NCBI GenBank assembly: GCA_008477525.1
Contig: SPDT01000004.1
Location: 372,001 to 436,000 of the forward strand
Direction: 5' to 3'
Length of the DNA: 64,000 bases
Origin: Hypomyces perniciosus
Lineage: Eukaryota; Ascomycota; Sordariomycetes; Hypocreales; Hypocreaceae
Shown here: piece after piece, positions 39,806 through 50,234 of the stretch
Numbering within the stretch: the first letter of the stretch is position 1
Layout: the number at the start of each line of letters is the position of its first letter
The notes under the pieces: generated by a model
Databases searched by the model: none
Told to the model about the DNA's origin: nothing
What the model saw: the letters and a program-made list of their open reading frames with translations, nothing else
Position numbers and translations under genes: made by a program

Positions 39806-41824
39806 AGATAAGCTAATAGCTTAAAGGAAATATACTTTTTTTTTGCTGTTCCTTTTAGTATAGCGGTATTTTACTTGCAATATTAAGGCTAGTATAAGCT
39901 GGGCTTTTTATATAGCTTTAATATTCCCAGGCTTTTCTTTATCTGTAAATTATAGCTATAGGCTAGCGTTTCTATAGCTAACTTCCTTTTTAACTGTATT
40001 ATATATTACCTAATTAGCCTTAGCCTAAGGCTTACTAAAGATTAGGTTATAATTTAGTTTATTTATTATATAGGTATATTAACGTTTAATATAGCTATAT
40101 AGATTTAAGTAAATAATAGCAATATAGCTAGTTTCTACCTTTTTATAGATCTTAGTAAACATTTTAATTTTCCTTTTAATAATTTTAATCTGCAGGAGGT
40201 GTAACTTTTAGGTAAAGGAAGAGTTTATAATAGTATAAAGGTTATAGCTAGTATTAAATAATGCTGTAATAGGTATATTCTCTATTCTAGCTTAAAATAT
40301 TATTAATTTATTAGTTATTTACTCTTTAAACTCTTTTTATCCTTTTAGTTCTTCTTTTATAGGCTTTAACGCTTAACTTTATATTAAAGTTAATCTTTTA
40401 ATTTATTGCTAAAATTACTGTTTTCTTTACTATTAATATACTAATTATTATTATTAAACTTACAGTTAGCGATCTAGACCTAATACACCTAGGCTTTATA
40501 GCCTTTTTTATAAAACCAGGCAATATATCCCTTTTTCCTATAATAGTAATATATAGCTTTCTAGGTAATATCTGCCTTGTTTATTAAAAAGCTGTATTAG
40601 CGCTAGTTCTTTATATAGTTTATGCCCTTTATTTAAGTATTGCCCTCTTTATTAACTATTTATATATAGTCTTTTAAAGTGCAATATAGTTAAGGCTTAT
40701 TATATTTTTTCTACTAAGAGTAGCCTATTAAGGCAGCTCCCGCATTTTGTTAGTCTAGATCTAATTGTTTAATGCGGCTAGTAATATCCTAAACTTTAGT
40801 AAACTATTCACTATAGGTAAACGGCAGGTCTACTATTACTAAGCGGAATTATAGTTTTAGAGATAATGCTCCTTTAAGGAAGATAATCTTAGCTTAGTTA
40901 GCCTAATTGTCGCTGCCTACTTTAAAGAGCTGTTATTTAAAGCAGGGAAGGAAAAATAAAAGTAAAGTCTTATCTCTTTACTTAAAAGTATACAGCTTTT
41001 ATATAGCTTAATTCCGGAGTTTTTAATCTTTATAGGTATAGTCTAGGTATTGTATAAATTCTATTAGGTTATAGTTCCTATTAGTTCCTTTTAATATATA
41101 GAAAATAGCGACTACCTGCTTAAATATAGCGTTTAAGTAGGAGTTAATAAAGTATTACTATTCTCTGTTACTGTTATAGAACTTTTTATTAAGTTTAAGC
41201 TTTTTATATATATTTTACGCCTATACAGTATACTCCTTTTACTTTTTTAAAAATTTAAATAGGTTAAAGAGTAGTTTCCTTTTAACCCTAGGAGTTTATA
41301 TAAACTCTATTATAGAGGTTAATATAGGCTTTATAGTTATAGCCTATGCAGGTTTTTACTTAGGTTATAGAAGGAATAATATTTTATTTTCCTAGCTATC
41401 TAGCCCTTAAGTCGCTAATGCTATAAAGTCTAGCTTTTTTATTAATACAGCTATTTATTCCTGTAAAGGTAAAACAGCTTACTTGATCCGCAACTATATA
41501 TTATCGCCTTTAGAGGCTTAATCTCCAAAATTCACTATTTTCCTTTTACAGTAAAAGTTTTATTACTTACTAGCTAAGTAATAGCTGAGCTATAGATATA
41601 TAACAGGTATAGCTTAACTGGAAAGTATACAGTTAAGGCACTTCTGTATTGTCTATCTATAGCTAAAGGAAAGAAGCTTTATACTAGCTATATATGCGTT
41701 ATATAGTTGTGTGTATAGGGTTATAGCCGACGTGGTTTCCTAATTAGGTAAGCGGTCTAGTATTGGTTGTATTTCTGGATTCGGCATAGTTGTAATTCCA
41801 GGAAACATAGCCTAGCCTATAACA
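39806..41824 (-). mobile_element. Truncated gypsy copy (226-bp LTR family)
   Basis: Its reverse complement aligns from end to end with 17,564 to about 19,585 of the complete element: 5' LTR (41,824-41,599, exactly 226 bp), leader, Gag and zinc-knuckle region, and protease region. It is cut at 39,806 by LTR D. The 3' two thirds are missing. Confidence 0.9.
41599..41824 (-). repeat. 226-bp gypsy LTR of the truncated copy
   Basis: On the minus strand it starts TGTTATAGG and ends CCTGTTATA, with the same downstream string (tatctatagctcagctat) as the complete element. It carries its own C-to-T and G-to-A changes, so it was mutated independently. Confidence 0.9.
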
Positions 41825-41948
41825 CCTATCCCTATTATTTTCAGCTATATTAGCTATCCTTTTTATTTTTATATTCTAGTTACTTTCCTATATCTAGATC
41901 TTATATTTACTTTAAAGTTATATAGGATAGTATCTATTCCAGAGAGAG
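41825..41948 (+). mobile_element. Probable 3' end of the copia internal region
   Basis: A 124-base segment ending in a purine run (ccagagagag) that abuts LTR E in the position of a polypurine tract. It fits as the last part of the copia element whose other internal sequence is at 24,946-29,705; a gypsy insertion separates them. This is inferred from position and the purine run. Confidence 0.55.
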
Positions 41949-42528
41949 TGTTAAAAAGGAGGGCTAAAAAGTAAGGATTTTAGTGTATTTGGGTAACCTT
42001 CCTATTCTTGCTAGACCCGGAATTAGGCCCGACACTAGGACCGAGTTCTGGAGGAACTTCGGTGTAAGTCAGGAAATTTCTGTTATCTTCAACGATAACA
42101 ATTGAGCTAGGACCAGCTACCCCGCCTACCCTAGACTTAATACAATGGCTACAATGGCTATTGTGAAAAATCTGACTAAAATGGTTTCCTGTTTGTATGG
42201 CCGTGAGTCGATTTGACTGATTTTACATATAAATGAATTTTGCGGAAAATAGGAATGCGGCCACGAACCCAAATCTGCCACTGTATACCTATTATTAGGT
42301 CGGAGGACTATTGTAGAAGACAAAGCTATTATTCATACAATCACTTCTACACCAGCCGCATATCACTAGATATTCTATAGCTTTCTAGCTATTAGTTTAG
42401 TTACAATTCAATTATTTATCCATTGTTAACCCAATTAGACTCTTAGTCGTTTCCTGATTGCTGCGTTGTATGCAGCTTCCTAGAAGCCATATATAAATAA
42501 GGTTTAGTATAACCTTGTTATTTTAATA
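41949..42528 (+). repeat. 580-bp copia LTR, copy E
   Basis: Same orientation and length as copy A; the 3' end is mutated to TTTTAATA. The right flank AAAGT (42,529-42,533) pairs with ACTTT at 30,286-30,290, identifying E as the 3' LTR of the copia element whose 5' LTR is copy B. Confidence 0.92.
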
Positions 42529-45147
42529 AAAGTAATAGTAAAACCCTATAAATTTTAAAAATATAAAGATATTATAAATACTTTTAAATATTAGCTATTT
42601 AATAATAGTTTAAATATATAATTATTTGATTTTGATTTTATTAAATATAATAATATATTAAAGAAAAGTATTAAAGTAATATAAAAGATATATTTATTAA
42701 TATTAATATATAGCTTTATATTTTATAACTTTTTCAAAACTTAGCGAATATATTATATATTTTTTTTAATAGTGCAGCTATAAATTAATATATTATTAAA
42801 ATATAATATAAGTAAAATTAACTAAATGTTATAATATATTATTAATATATTATTAAAAGTTATAGGGGAATTTATAAGGCTAAATAGTATAATATTATAC
42901 TTAAAGTATTTATATTGGCAGTAAAATGCTATCTTTTATTTATCTTTTTTATAGATAAGTATTTAATAATATATATTCCTTAAATTAAGCTTAGTAAAAA
43001 TCTTAATATATAAAAGTCTATTAAACTTTTTAAAAATTAATAGTAAAAGAGTATAGTTTTTATAAATTATTTTATTTAAAGTATAGAAATCAATATATAT
43101 TTACAGTTTACTGCTTTTTTTAATATAAAAATTATAAAAGCACTTATAGGATTATTAGACCGCTAAATCTATATATTTTATAATACTTTTTCTAAATATT
43201 TATAAAAAGCTTTTAGCTCTTTAAATACTAGGTTATAAATAAGACTCTATAAAGGCATTTCTTTATTTTTTAATTTAATAGTATACTATTAATTTATTAA
43301 TATATTAGCAGCTTTTTCTATAAAGAAAATACTAATAAGATTATAATATATAAAAAGCAATTTAAAATATAAAGCTAATTTATAGTCTTTTAAAGAAATA
43401 GCTTTATTTAAGTTAAAAGATAGCAAATCTTTTAAAGCTTTTAATTTAACTTTTAGCTTTTTTTTAATTATTAATATAAAAGCTATTTAAGCTTTTTTAA
43501 TAGTTTATTATAGCTGCTTTTCAAAGGCTATTAAAGTAATAGAATCTTTAATTAAAGGATAATATTATTAATTGGACTTTTATAAAAAAGTAAAATTAAC
43601 TTTTTAAAATTAAAGTCTTTTTAAAATAAAGTCTTTTAAATTATTAGTAATAATATAATAAAGTAGCTATTTCTTTTTTAGTCTTTAATTATTAATTATC
43701 TTTATAAATATATTTATATAATTATAAATTATAATAGAAATATTTAAAAAAATAATAGTAAATTTAAAAGTTAATAACAGACTTTTTAATTAATCTTTTT
43801 ATTATAAAGAGATTATATAAATATTACTATTAAAATTAAATAAGGTATTTATATATTATTAATAGCCACTTAACTATATCTTTTTTAATTATTTTATACG
43901 TAAATCTATATAGCAATTATATTTTTAAATTTAATAAACTGTAAGTTTAGTATTTTTATTAATAAAGTAGAATTAAATAAAGTTATTATAATTTTTAATA
44001 AAATAATATTTACTATTATACTTTATATAATTAAAAGTTTAGCAGGAGGTTTTATAGTAAAGACTATTATATTTTTAATAAATTATTAAATTAAAAAGGT
44101 TTTTTTATCTTTTTAAACGTTTAAATATTTTAATTATTATATTCTTTAGAGTATTAGCAGTATAATTTTAATATAATCTTTATTAATTAATAAATTTAAT
44201 CTTTTTATATGGTGTTTAAAATCAAGATTCTTATTAAAAGCTATTTATATTACTAATATAGTTATATATAAAAGTTTTAATAATTATATTGATATAAATT
44301 AACTCCTATTAGGTTATAGGGATTTTATAGTAAAGTATTTACTTATTTATTATAAGGGAAAAATACTATAAGAATATATAAATTTTAAACTGTAAAGGAG
44401 TTATTTTAAAGAATTTACTTTTAATAATCTTAAATTAAAAAAGGAATAATTAAAAACTTTATTTAATAGCTCAATATAAGTAAAAGATTTATAAAGTTAC
44501 TTTAAAGTATTTAATTAAACTATTATAATTATTATTTTTAAACTATTAATAAAATTTATTTTAAATAATTAATTTAATAAATTTACTTTTCTTTTTAAAA
44601 TAATTAACCTATTACTATTAAATATCTTTTTTTAAATAAAAAATAATATAAATAATTTTGTAAAATATTTAAAAAAAGGTATTAAAAATAATTTAAACTG
44701 CCTTTTAATAATAGTAAAAAAATTTATAGTTTTACTTAAAACTTTCCTTTATAATAAAAAGCTTAAATTTATATTTTACTTTAATTGCCTTTATAAAGTT
44801 ATTTTAAACTAATAGTCTATAATAAGCTAATTATAGGCAATAAACCTTTAATCTTTAAAAGTTTAAAAAAAAGGTTTTCCCTTTAAAGAAAAGTATTTCA
44901 ATATTTCTTTTTTAAATATATTTACTATTTATCTTTTATTTATTAAATATATATATTAAAATGTTCTTTTATAAATAAAGTATTATTTAAAAGGCTTAAT
45001 TCATAATTTAAAAGAGTAATTTTATTTAAAAGTCTTTATATTTAAAATATAATATTTTTATTAAAAATAAATTAATTATTTACTATTAAAGGTATCTTTA
45101 ACTTTAATAGTTTTTTTACCTTTATTAAAAATAGTAAAAGATTAATA
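42529..45147 (-). mobile_element. 5' half of split Ty3/gypsy element (G)
   Basis: Read from 45,147 down to 42,534 this is the leader, Gag-like and first RT part of gypsy G. It ends with FIGFYYYF (FLGFANFY-type RT sequence) at the AAAGT duplication. The next RT residues are found at 30,286 on the opposite strand. It is strongly AT-biased, without open frames. Confidence 0.82.
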
Positions 45148-45640
45148 TATTAAAGACCCTTTTTAAAGTAAATAAATTAAGTGAAGGGCTGTAACTTTAA
45201 GGAAAAGTGTCACAGGCTAGGCCATGTCTCCCGGAATCACGACTACGCCGAATCCGGAAATACGACCAATACTAGACCGCTTACCTAATTAGGAAACCAC
45301 CTCGGCCACAACCCTATACGCACAACTATATAACGCATACATAGCTAGTATAGAGCTTCCTTCCTTCAGCTATAGATAGACAATACAGAGGTGCCCTAAC
45401 TGCGTGCTTTCCAGTTAGGCTACACCCGTTACAAAAAGTAAAGGAAGTTAAAGAGCAGTTACTTAAAAGAGAGATAAATACTAATAAGCAGGTAATAAGC
45501 CAAAAACTAGTTATTAAGTATAGCAGTAGTAGTTTACTAGTCTTTAAAGTTCTATATCTTTAGGGACTATAATTGCTCTTATATATGTATTCCGGCCTAT
45601 ATAATATCACAAGAGCTCCGGAGCTTCCGGTCTCCTGATA
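45148..45640 (-). repeat. 262-bp LTR of gypsy G, interrupted by a solo LTR
   Basis: The reverse complement aligns with the 3' LTR at 34,264-34,525. Subtracting the 226-bp insertion and its 5-bp duplication from the 493-base span leaves exactly 262 bases. The outer flank TTAAT (45,641-45,645) is the complement of ATTAA beside the 3' LTR. This copy keeps more GC (for example gagctccggagcttccgg), so it has been less mutated than its partner. Confidence 0.88.
45208..45433 (+). repeat. Solo gypsy LTR, 226 bp, least mutated copy
   Basis: It starts TGTCACAGG and ends CCGTTACA, flanked by a perfect AAAAG duplication (45,203-45,207 and 45,434-45,438). It retains the most CpG and CpA sites of the four copies, so it is close to the ancestral sequence. 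It presumably formed by recombination between the two LTRs of a full insertion. Confidence 0.93.
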
Positions 45641-45645
45641 TTAAT

Positions 45646-46143
45646 TCACTTATTTAAAAAGCTTTATTATTTAACTTTCTATTATTATAGATTAATAATA
45701 GCTATAGTGCTTATATTCATTTTACCTTTATAATAAAATATTAATATATATTTATAGTAAAGGAGCTTTCAATTAAATAAAAGAGGCTTTCAAAGCGCAG
45801 CTGGTTAATTATAATATTATAGATAAACTAGAATAGCAGTTAATAAAGCACTAGGAATAGCTTTATTAACTGGGGGGTATATTAGGTTAAGTAAGCTAGG
45901 GCTTTACCGCCTATTAGCGCTCGGGAGCTCTTATCTGCTTACAAACCAGATATAAGCTGACATACACATCGCGTAAGCGATATGTTAGACTATGCAGGCG
46001 TTTACAGCACCTGCACACAGCTTCTTCTTTGTGTTAGCTATGTGTATATATAGCGAGGCCACTACGGCATATTCTCTTTCATAGAATCAAGCTCCGTTTC
46101 CCATCTCTCTATGCTCCACATAGCTGTGCCGCGCTCCGTCACA
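45646..46143 (+). mobile_element. Element tail, polypurine tract and terminal LTR at the block edge
   Basis: Related along its length to 23,205-23,701. Internal tail, purine run (tggggggta, near 45,871-45,879), then LTR 45,880-46,143 starting TATTAGG and ending CTCCGTCACA. The sequence changes to ordinary gene-region DNA at 46,144, so this LTR end is the right border of the AT-rich block. The left part is the host into which gypsy G inserted. Confidence 0.8.
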
Positions 46144-46634
46144 GATATCAAATAGGTATGCAATACTCTATCGCACTAACTCTCACATTTCGCCAGTCAC
46201 TTTCAACATAGAGTGGCCTCATACAGATTCCGCTTAGGTTGGTGCCAGAAATATGGAGTAATCAATGGAGCTACCGGATCTCATAGGTCTGACAATACTG
46301 CGCGGCCTTATTTAAAAGACTCTTTCTTCAAGTTCCAATGTCTTTTTTATTCCAATTGACTGGGAAGCGAGTGCAAATACGACTGTTTCGTAAGACCTTG
46401 CCGTTTCTGACAAACTGACGTTCTTCAGTCTCATAGGCGTCAAAGCTAGAGGGAGGGTAGTGAAGAAACGAAACGACCAGCTTCAAGGGTGCAAGATATC
46501 CACAAAACTAGACTGTTTTATTTGGCTGGCCCACGGCTAAGATAGAACTTTATAGGCTATCCTAGTTTCCAGCATTGAAATCCCAGTGCTTATGCTATTC
46601 TGTCAGAAAAACTTATCAACGTGCAGGCACCGCA
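46144..46634. other. Intergenic, block edge to regulator gene
   Basis: Normal base composition with no reading frame of interest. It should hold the 3' untranslated region of the minus-strand regulator gene. Confidence 0.6.
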
Positions 46635-47975
46635 TTACGGTTCCAATAGTGCTTCTACATCCTTGCCCGATGACTCGGCCACCCACGAGTCTACTTTGTC
46701 CGAGTCCATCATAATACACATAGTAGACAGCGCAAATACATCGATATCGAGTGCCGCATTTGCTCCCAAGATTTGATCTATCTGGTTGGAATAAACGAAG
46801 AGAGGATCCTGATTTTCTAAAACTCTCAACCACGTTGCGGCAGATGTGGCATCCCATAGACCTTGCCGCGCAGTAAAGGTGAGACTTCCCTCGCATATCG
46901 CCTCTCCGTCCCGCAAGGTCAGATAGATGCATTGTGTGTAGTTGCCAATCATCCATGTCCTGCGTACGCTCTCCGCCAAAATCCAGCTGCGCCACAACTT
47001 CATTGTCGCATCACTGTGACCTTGGAGGAAAAAGTCGTTGCCAAAAGCGGTCTGTAAGGAGGTGTCAAGGTTGGTAGACTCCCAGAGTTGTTTTATCCAC
47101 TTTTTTAGTGTTGAGATATGACCCTCTGCTTGAGACCTCTGTCGTATATCACCGTCAAAAAGGCGGATGAACTGGTAGATGAAAAAAGCCTGGACCATGG
47201 CGAGTAATTGGATGGTGGGCAATGGGCTTGCAGACATGATATTATCATACTCTCGTAGCAGTGCATTGGCTTTATCTTCGATAAATTGCATCACTATATC
47301 CTCGTTCCTCTGATTCTTGACTGCATATACCGTGAGGGCCGCATATGCATCTTGGAGACATGGTGGGAGCCCTGTATCGGCAAACAGCCTTTCATGTATG
47401 AAAGGACAGTGGCTCTTCTCTACCCATTGCTCTAGCCACCGTCTGATATAGTGAGTGTATTGCCTCAACCTAGAGAGAGGCACGTGGGGTGTGGTGTTGT
47501 GATCATGGTCGCGGATGGTCCAAGACTCGCTTTGGAGAAACCAAGAGCTGGCGGGACCTTGAGTACCACCTTTTCCACCATAGTTTTCATCTAGCCACTC
47601 GTAAAGCTCCAATGCTGAAAGTTCGTTACTCATCAGATAGTCGTTCTCGAACCCGATTCCCGATGGGGCGTTGGCATCTTCGGTTGGCCCTGGCTGTGGA
47701 GCATGCGGTTCGTCTCCTGACTCCAAGCTGAGGGATCCAGTTGCCCTCGCCTGGCGGGCTGCTTGGCGGGCGTAGGAGCGGGCGTAGGGGCGAGTCGACG
47801 GATAATGGCACGTCACTTCTTTGTCTAGACACCGCTGACAAAACGGGAGCTCCTTGCTGCAACGTCGCTTCGCCTTGGTACAGGGGATACACGCATTTCG
47901 GCGGTGCGGGACGCTGCTCTTCATTGCGCTATTTCCAGTTGCATCGTCCATATCCATAGTTTGCTGCGGAAACAT
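46635..47975 (-). CDS. Zn2Cys6 transcription factor, 446 aa
   Basis: Predicted nuclear DNA-binding regulator. The N-terminus carries a complete binuclear zinc cluster with Cys29, 32, 39, 46, 49 and 56 (spacing C-x2-C-x6-C-x6-C-x2-C-x6-C, with basic TKAKRR between), which binds CGG-type triplets in this family. An Arg-rich linker follows. The rest resembles the regulatory half of small fungal C6 proteins and is shorter than the 600-800 residues common in the class; no separate domain is clearly readable. One uninterrupted exon; the ATG at 47,975 lies 28 codons before the zinc cluster, as usual. It is transcribed divergently from a short-chain dehydrogenase across 445 bases holding four GCGGAAC motifs. 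Its target is unknown; self-regulation and control of the neighbour are plausible. Unlike the regulator relic at 1,044-3,072, it shows no lesion although it starts less than 2 kb from the AT-rich block. Confidence 0.88.
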   Translation of the reverse strand: MFPQQTMDMDDATGNSAMKSSVPHRRNACIPCTKAKRRCSKELPFCQRCLDKEVTCHYPSTRPYARSYARQAARQARATGSLSLESGDEPHAPQPGPTEDANAPSGIGFENDYLMSNELSALELYEWLDENYGGKGGTQGPASSWFLQSESWTIRDHDHNTTPHVPLSRLRQYTHYIRRWLEQWVEKSHCPFIHERLFADTGLPPCLQDAYAALTVYAVKNQRNEDIVMQFIEDKANALLREYDNIMSASPLPTIQLLAMVQAFFIYQFIRLFDGDIRQRSQAEGHISTLKKWIKQLWESTNLDTSLQTAFGNDFFLQGHSDATMKLWRSWILAESVRRTWMIGNYTQCIYLTLRDGEAICEGSLTFTARQGLWDATSAATWLRVLENQDPLFVYSNQIDQILGANAALDIDVFALSTMCIMMDSDKVDSWVAESSGKDVEALLEP

Positions 47976-48051
47976 TGCGGCAGCCCAGTGGCTTCACTTA
48001 TGAAAGCGCTGAGTTGGTAGGTCTTGGTACTATTGACATTGTTGATAAGCA

Positions 48052-48174
48052 GCGGAACATTTGCGGAACTTTCGCGGAGAAGCTGACCTAATACTATTAC
48101 AGTGGGTGCAAAGAGTTCCGCGCCAGCTGGGCGGCTTCCAAGGTTATTCGTTAGAAATTGGAAGTGTGCGGAAC
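48052..48174. promoter_or_regulatory. Four GCGGAAC motifs between divergent genes
   Basis: GCGGAAC occurs at 48,052-48,058, 48,063-48,069 and 48,168-48,174, and as GTTCCGC at 48,115-48,121. CGG-containing sites are the usual targets of Zn2Cys6 proteins, and one of the flanking genes encodes such a protein. Binding is inferred. Confidence 0.5.
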
Positions 48175-48335
48175 TTTTTTTTAGGTAGTTCACGGGTGTC
48201 TAGACGTAAGAATGGATGGATTTATAATACCATCAAACGGCGGCTTGCCTTGAAGGCAGGGAATCTGTTCCACATTGACTATAAAGGCGTTCGGTTGATC
48301 CAATGCCATGTACATGTTTGCCTTCAATGTCTCAA

Positions 48336-48387
48336 CACCATTGTTCTTTACAGAGATAAATCACCATTGTTCTTTACAGAGATAAAT
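48336..48387. repeat. 26-bp perfect tandem duplication upstream of the dehydrogenase
   Basis: Two identical units, 48,336-48,361 and 48,362-48,387, with a five-base start of a third. It ends 33 bases before the ATG and therefore probably lies in the 5' untranslated region or core promoter. Confidence 0.9.
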
Positions 48388-48420
48388 CACCATTTCTCAC
48401 TTACCGTATCCCCCTACAAC

Positions 48421-49475
48421 ATGACGGCCGCATCAGCTCTGAAGGTCACCAAGACAATCCACCGCACTCCTTACGCGGCTATATCACCCTCTCGACCGGA
48501 ACTATCTCAGAAAGGACATGTTGTTCTCATCACTGGAAGCTCTACTGGCATTGGCCTCGCGATTGCGAGAGCGTTTGCTCAAGCAGGGGCTGCAACCGTT
48601 ATTCTAACCGGCCGTCGCGAGGGTCCATTAAGCGAGGCAGTCAAAGCGCTTGAACAGGAATTTTCGAAGACAAAGTTCATCGGAAAGCCGTTGGATATTT
48701 CCAACAGTTCTGAAGTTGAGCGATTCTGGGTTCAGATTGATGCTGACGGTGTGGTCGTTGATGTTTTGGTGCTTAACGCGGCGAGGATCCAGCCTCGACA
48801 GGCGTCCATGGTCGAACTAGGTTACAAGGAAATCTGGCCTGACTTTGTGACTAATGTCGGAGCAAACATGGACTTCGCCGATCGTTTCTATCATCAGAAT
48901 AAGCGAGCTTCAGACAGAAAGCTGGTAACTCTTATCGCTCTTGAAGTGCTTGATTTGCTTGAACTAATAAGGGGCTTTACCAGTCACTAGTTCACGTGTC
49001 GACAATGGCGATTCATGACTTTCAAGTCGCCAGCAAACTCCCCAACTACTCGGCCTCCAAGAATGCGGGCACACTAATAATGCAGCAACTGGCCAGGGGC
49101 GTCTCCTCGGAGGATATGCAGGTGGTGAGCTTCCATCCTGGAGCTATCTTCACGGACGCAGCCAAAGGTACAGGGTATACTATCTCGGATCTCGAGTGGG
49201 ACGACGGTAAGTTTATTACTCTCTGCCATATTGTCGTATCCTTGCCGAGCTGTAGATGAATTGACCGATTTGCGGGTATAACGCTAATGTGCTGTTCACC
49301 CCTAGAGAATCTCCCCGCGCAATATGCGGTCTGGGCAGCCTCTGATGAGGCGAAGTTCCTCCATGGGCGGTTTACCTGGGCAGCATGGGATGTTGAAGAG
49401 CTAAAGACTGGTGATATCAGGGAAAAATTTGACAACGATGCCAACTATCTCAGAGTTGGCGTTGTTGGCCTTTAA
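48421..49475 (+). CDS. Short-chain dehydrogenase/reductase, 298 aa, three exons
   Basis: NAD(P)-dependent oxidoreductase of the classical SDR fold; substrate unknown. Exons 48,421-48,924, 48,984-49,206 and 49,306-49,475 join to 897 bases in frame. Intron 1 (59 bases) has GTAACT and CAG ends with an ACTAAT branch-like site; intron 2 (99 bases) has GTAAGT and TAG ends with GCTAAT. Visible motifs: the cofactor glycine motif TGSSTGIG at 38-45, the NAA motif at 119-121 (LVLNAAR), a Ser/Thr-rich strand at about 173-175, and the catalytic YSASK (Tyr190, Lys194). The ATG at 48,421 follows in-frame upstream codons that lack SDR sequence, so it is the best start. Fungal SDRs of this length occur beside secondary-metabolism and detoxification genes, but no backbone enzyme is present here. 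Divergent from a C6 regulator, with which it may form a unit. Confidence 0.88.
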
Positions 49476-50234
49476 GCTACATTTGAAGGACAGCGCAGCC
49501 TGTCAACCCCAGCAACGAACGGATAGTTCCACATCACGGCACATTCCACAGCATGACACATTCGTTTATTCCTACAAACATTCCTTGATTCCCAACTAGC
49601 TTGCAACAACAGCCGGATCTATAACGATATCATGACAGCTAGATTTCATAGATCCAGATGGTCGTGATCAATTAGTTAGCAAGTTTTCATGTATTTAAGC
49701 AGCAGCTTTTCCCACCTAACTTGGGATCAGCAAGAGTGTCGAATTCAATCATTTAAATCCACCAAATGAGCCCTCATACTGTTGATCTGTGATTAATAGC
49801 CTTGCGCTGAGACAAATTTAAGAGTGGTGCTATGGCCGAATTATGGGACACCATCGATTTTTCATCTGTTAGCCGTGATGTGACTTTCTTAGTACGAGCC
49901 TGCTGTACAATCCACATCATGTAGTGAAACTGTCAATAAATGTGTTCATCTCGACAACTACTCCATCCACGTTCTAGAATGTTCTGTCTCGTGAATCCTT
50001 CATAAAGCTTTCTAGTTACGACACACAATGCGGTCTAAAAGTGCTGGATAAAAGATAATGAGGGAGAAAAGGGGGATAGGTGGGCATTGGATAGTTACTA
50101 GAATATTCTCGAGAATCATTTGATAGAAAATCGATTTCAATTGCTACTAGCAAGAGCAGAGTTAACCAAATGGCACAATCAAACCTTCAAGTTTCAACAG
50201 TTGTAACCGACCGCCACACATCATTTGGCCTCAT
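49476..50234. other. Intergenic, convergent 3' ends
   Basis: Between the dehydrogenase stop and the stop of the minus-strand dioxygenase. No coding signal was seen; it should hold both 3' untranslated regions. Confidence 0.6.

Larger units (their letters stand above)
3100..46143. other. AT-rich, RIP-degraded retrotransposon block
   Basis: From about 3,100 the composition falls abruptly to long TA-rich text, and it returns to normal exactly after 46,143. No intact long reading frame lies within; the one frame over 200 codons is a copia fragment. Repeat copies differ mainly by C-to-T and G-to-A, often CpA to TpA or TpG to TpA, for example between the three 226-bp LTR copies. Conserved Asp residues of retroelement enzymes repeatedly read Asn. 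This is the pattern of repeat-induced point mutation. Degradation is graded: 35,300-39,200 and 3,100-11,800 are the most AT-rich, while the 580-bp and 226-bp LTRs still keep CpG sites and so were probably inserted later. Confidence 0.93.

Noticed and set aside
42126..42323. A 65-codon frame in LTR E
   Set aside because: It lies wholly within a non-coding LTR and is not preserved in the other three copies at comparable length.
39226..42528. A 3.3-kb composite element bounded by inverted 580-bp repeats
   Set aside because: Same reason: D and E belong to different insertions, and the gypsy piece between them is an independent truncated insertion.
46603..46995. A 130-codon minus-strand frame overlapping the C6 regulator
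   Set aside because: It is an out-of-frame shadow of the regulator gene with no domain.
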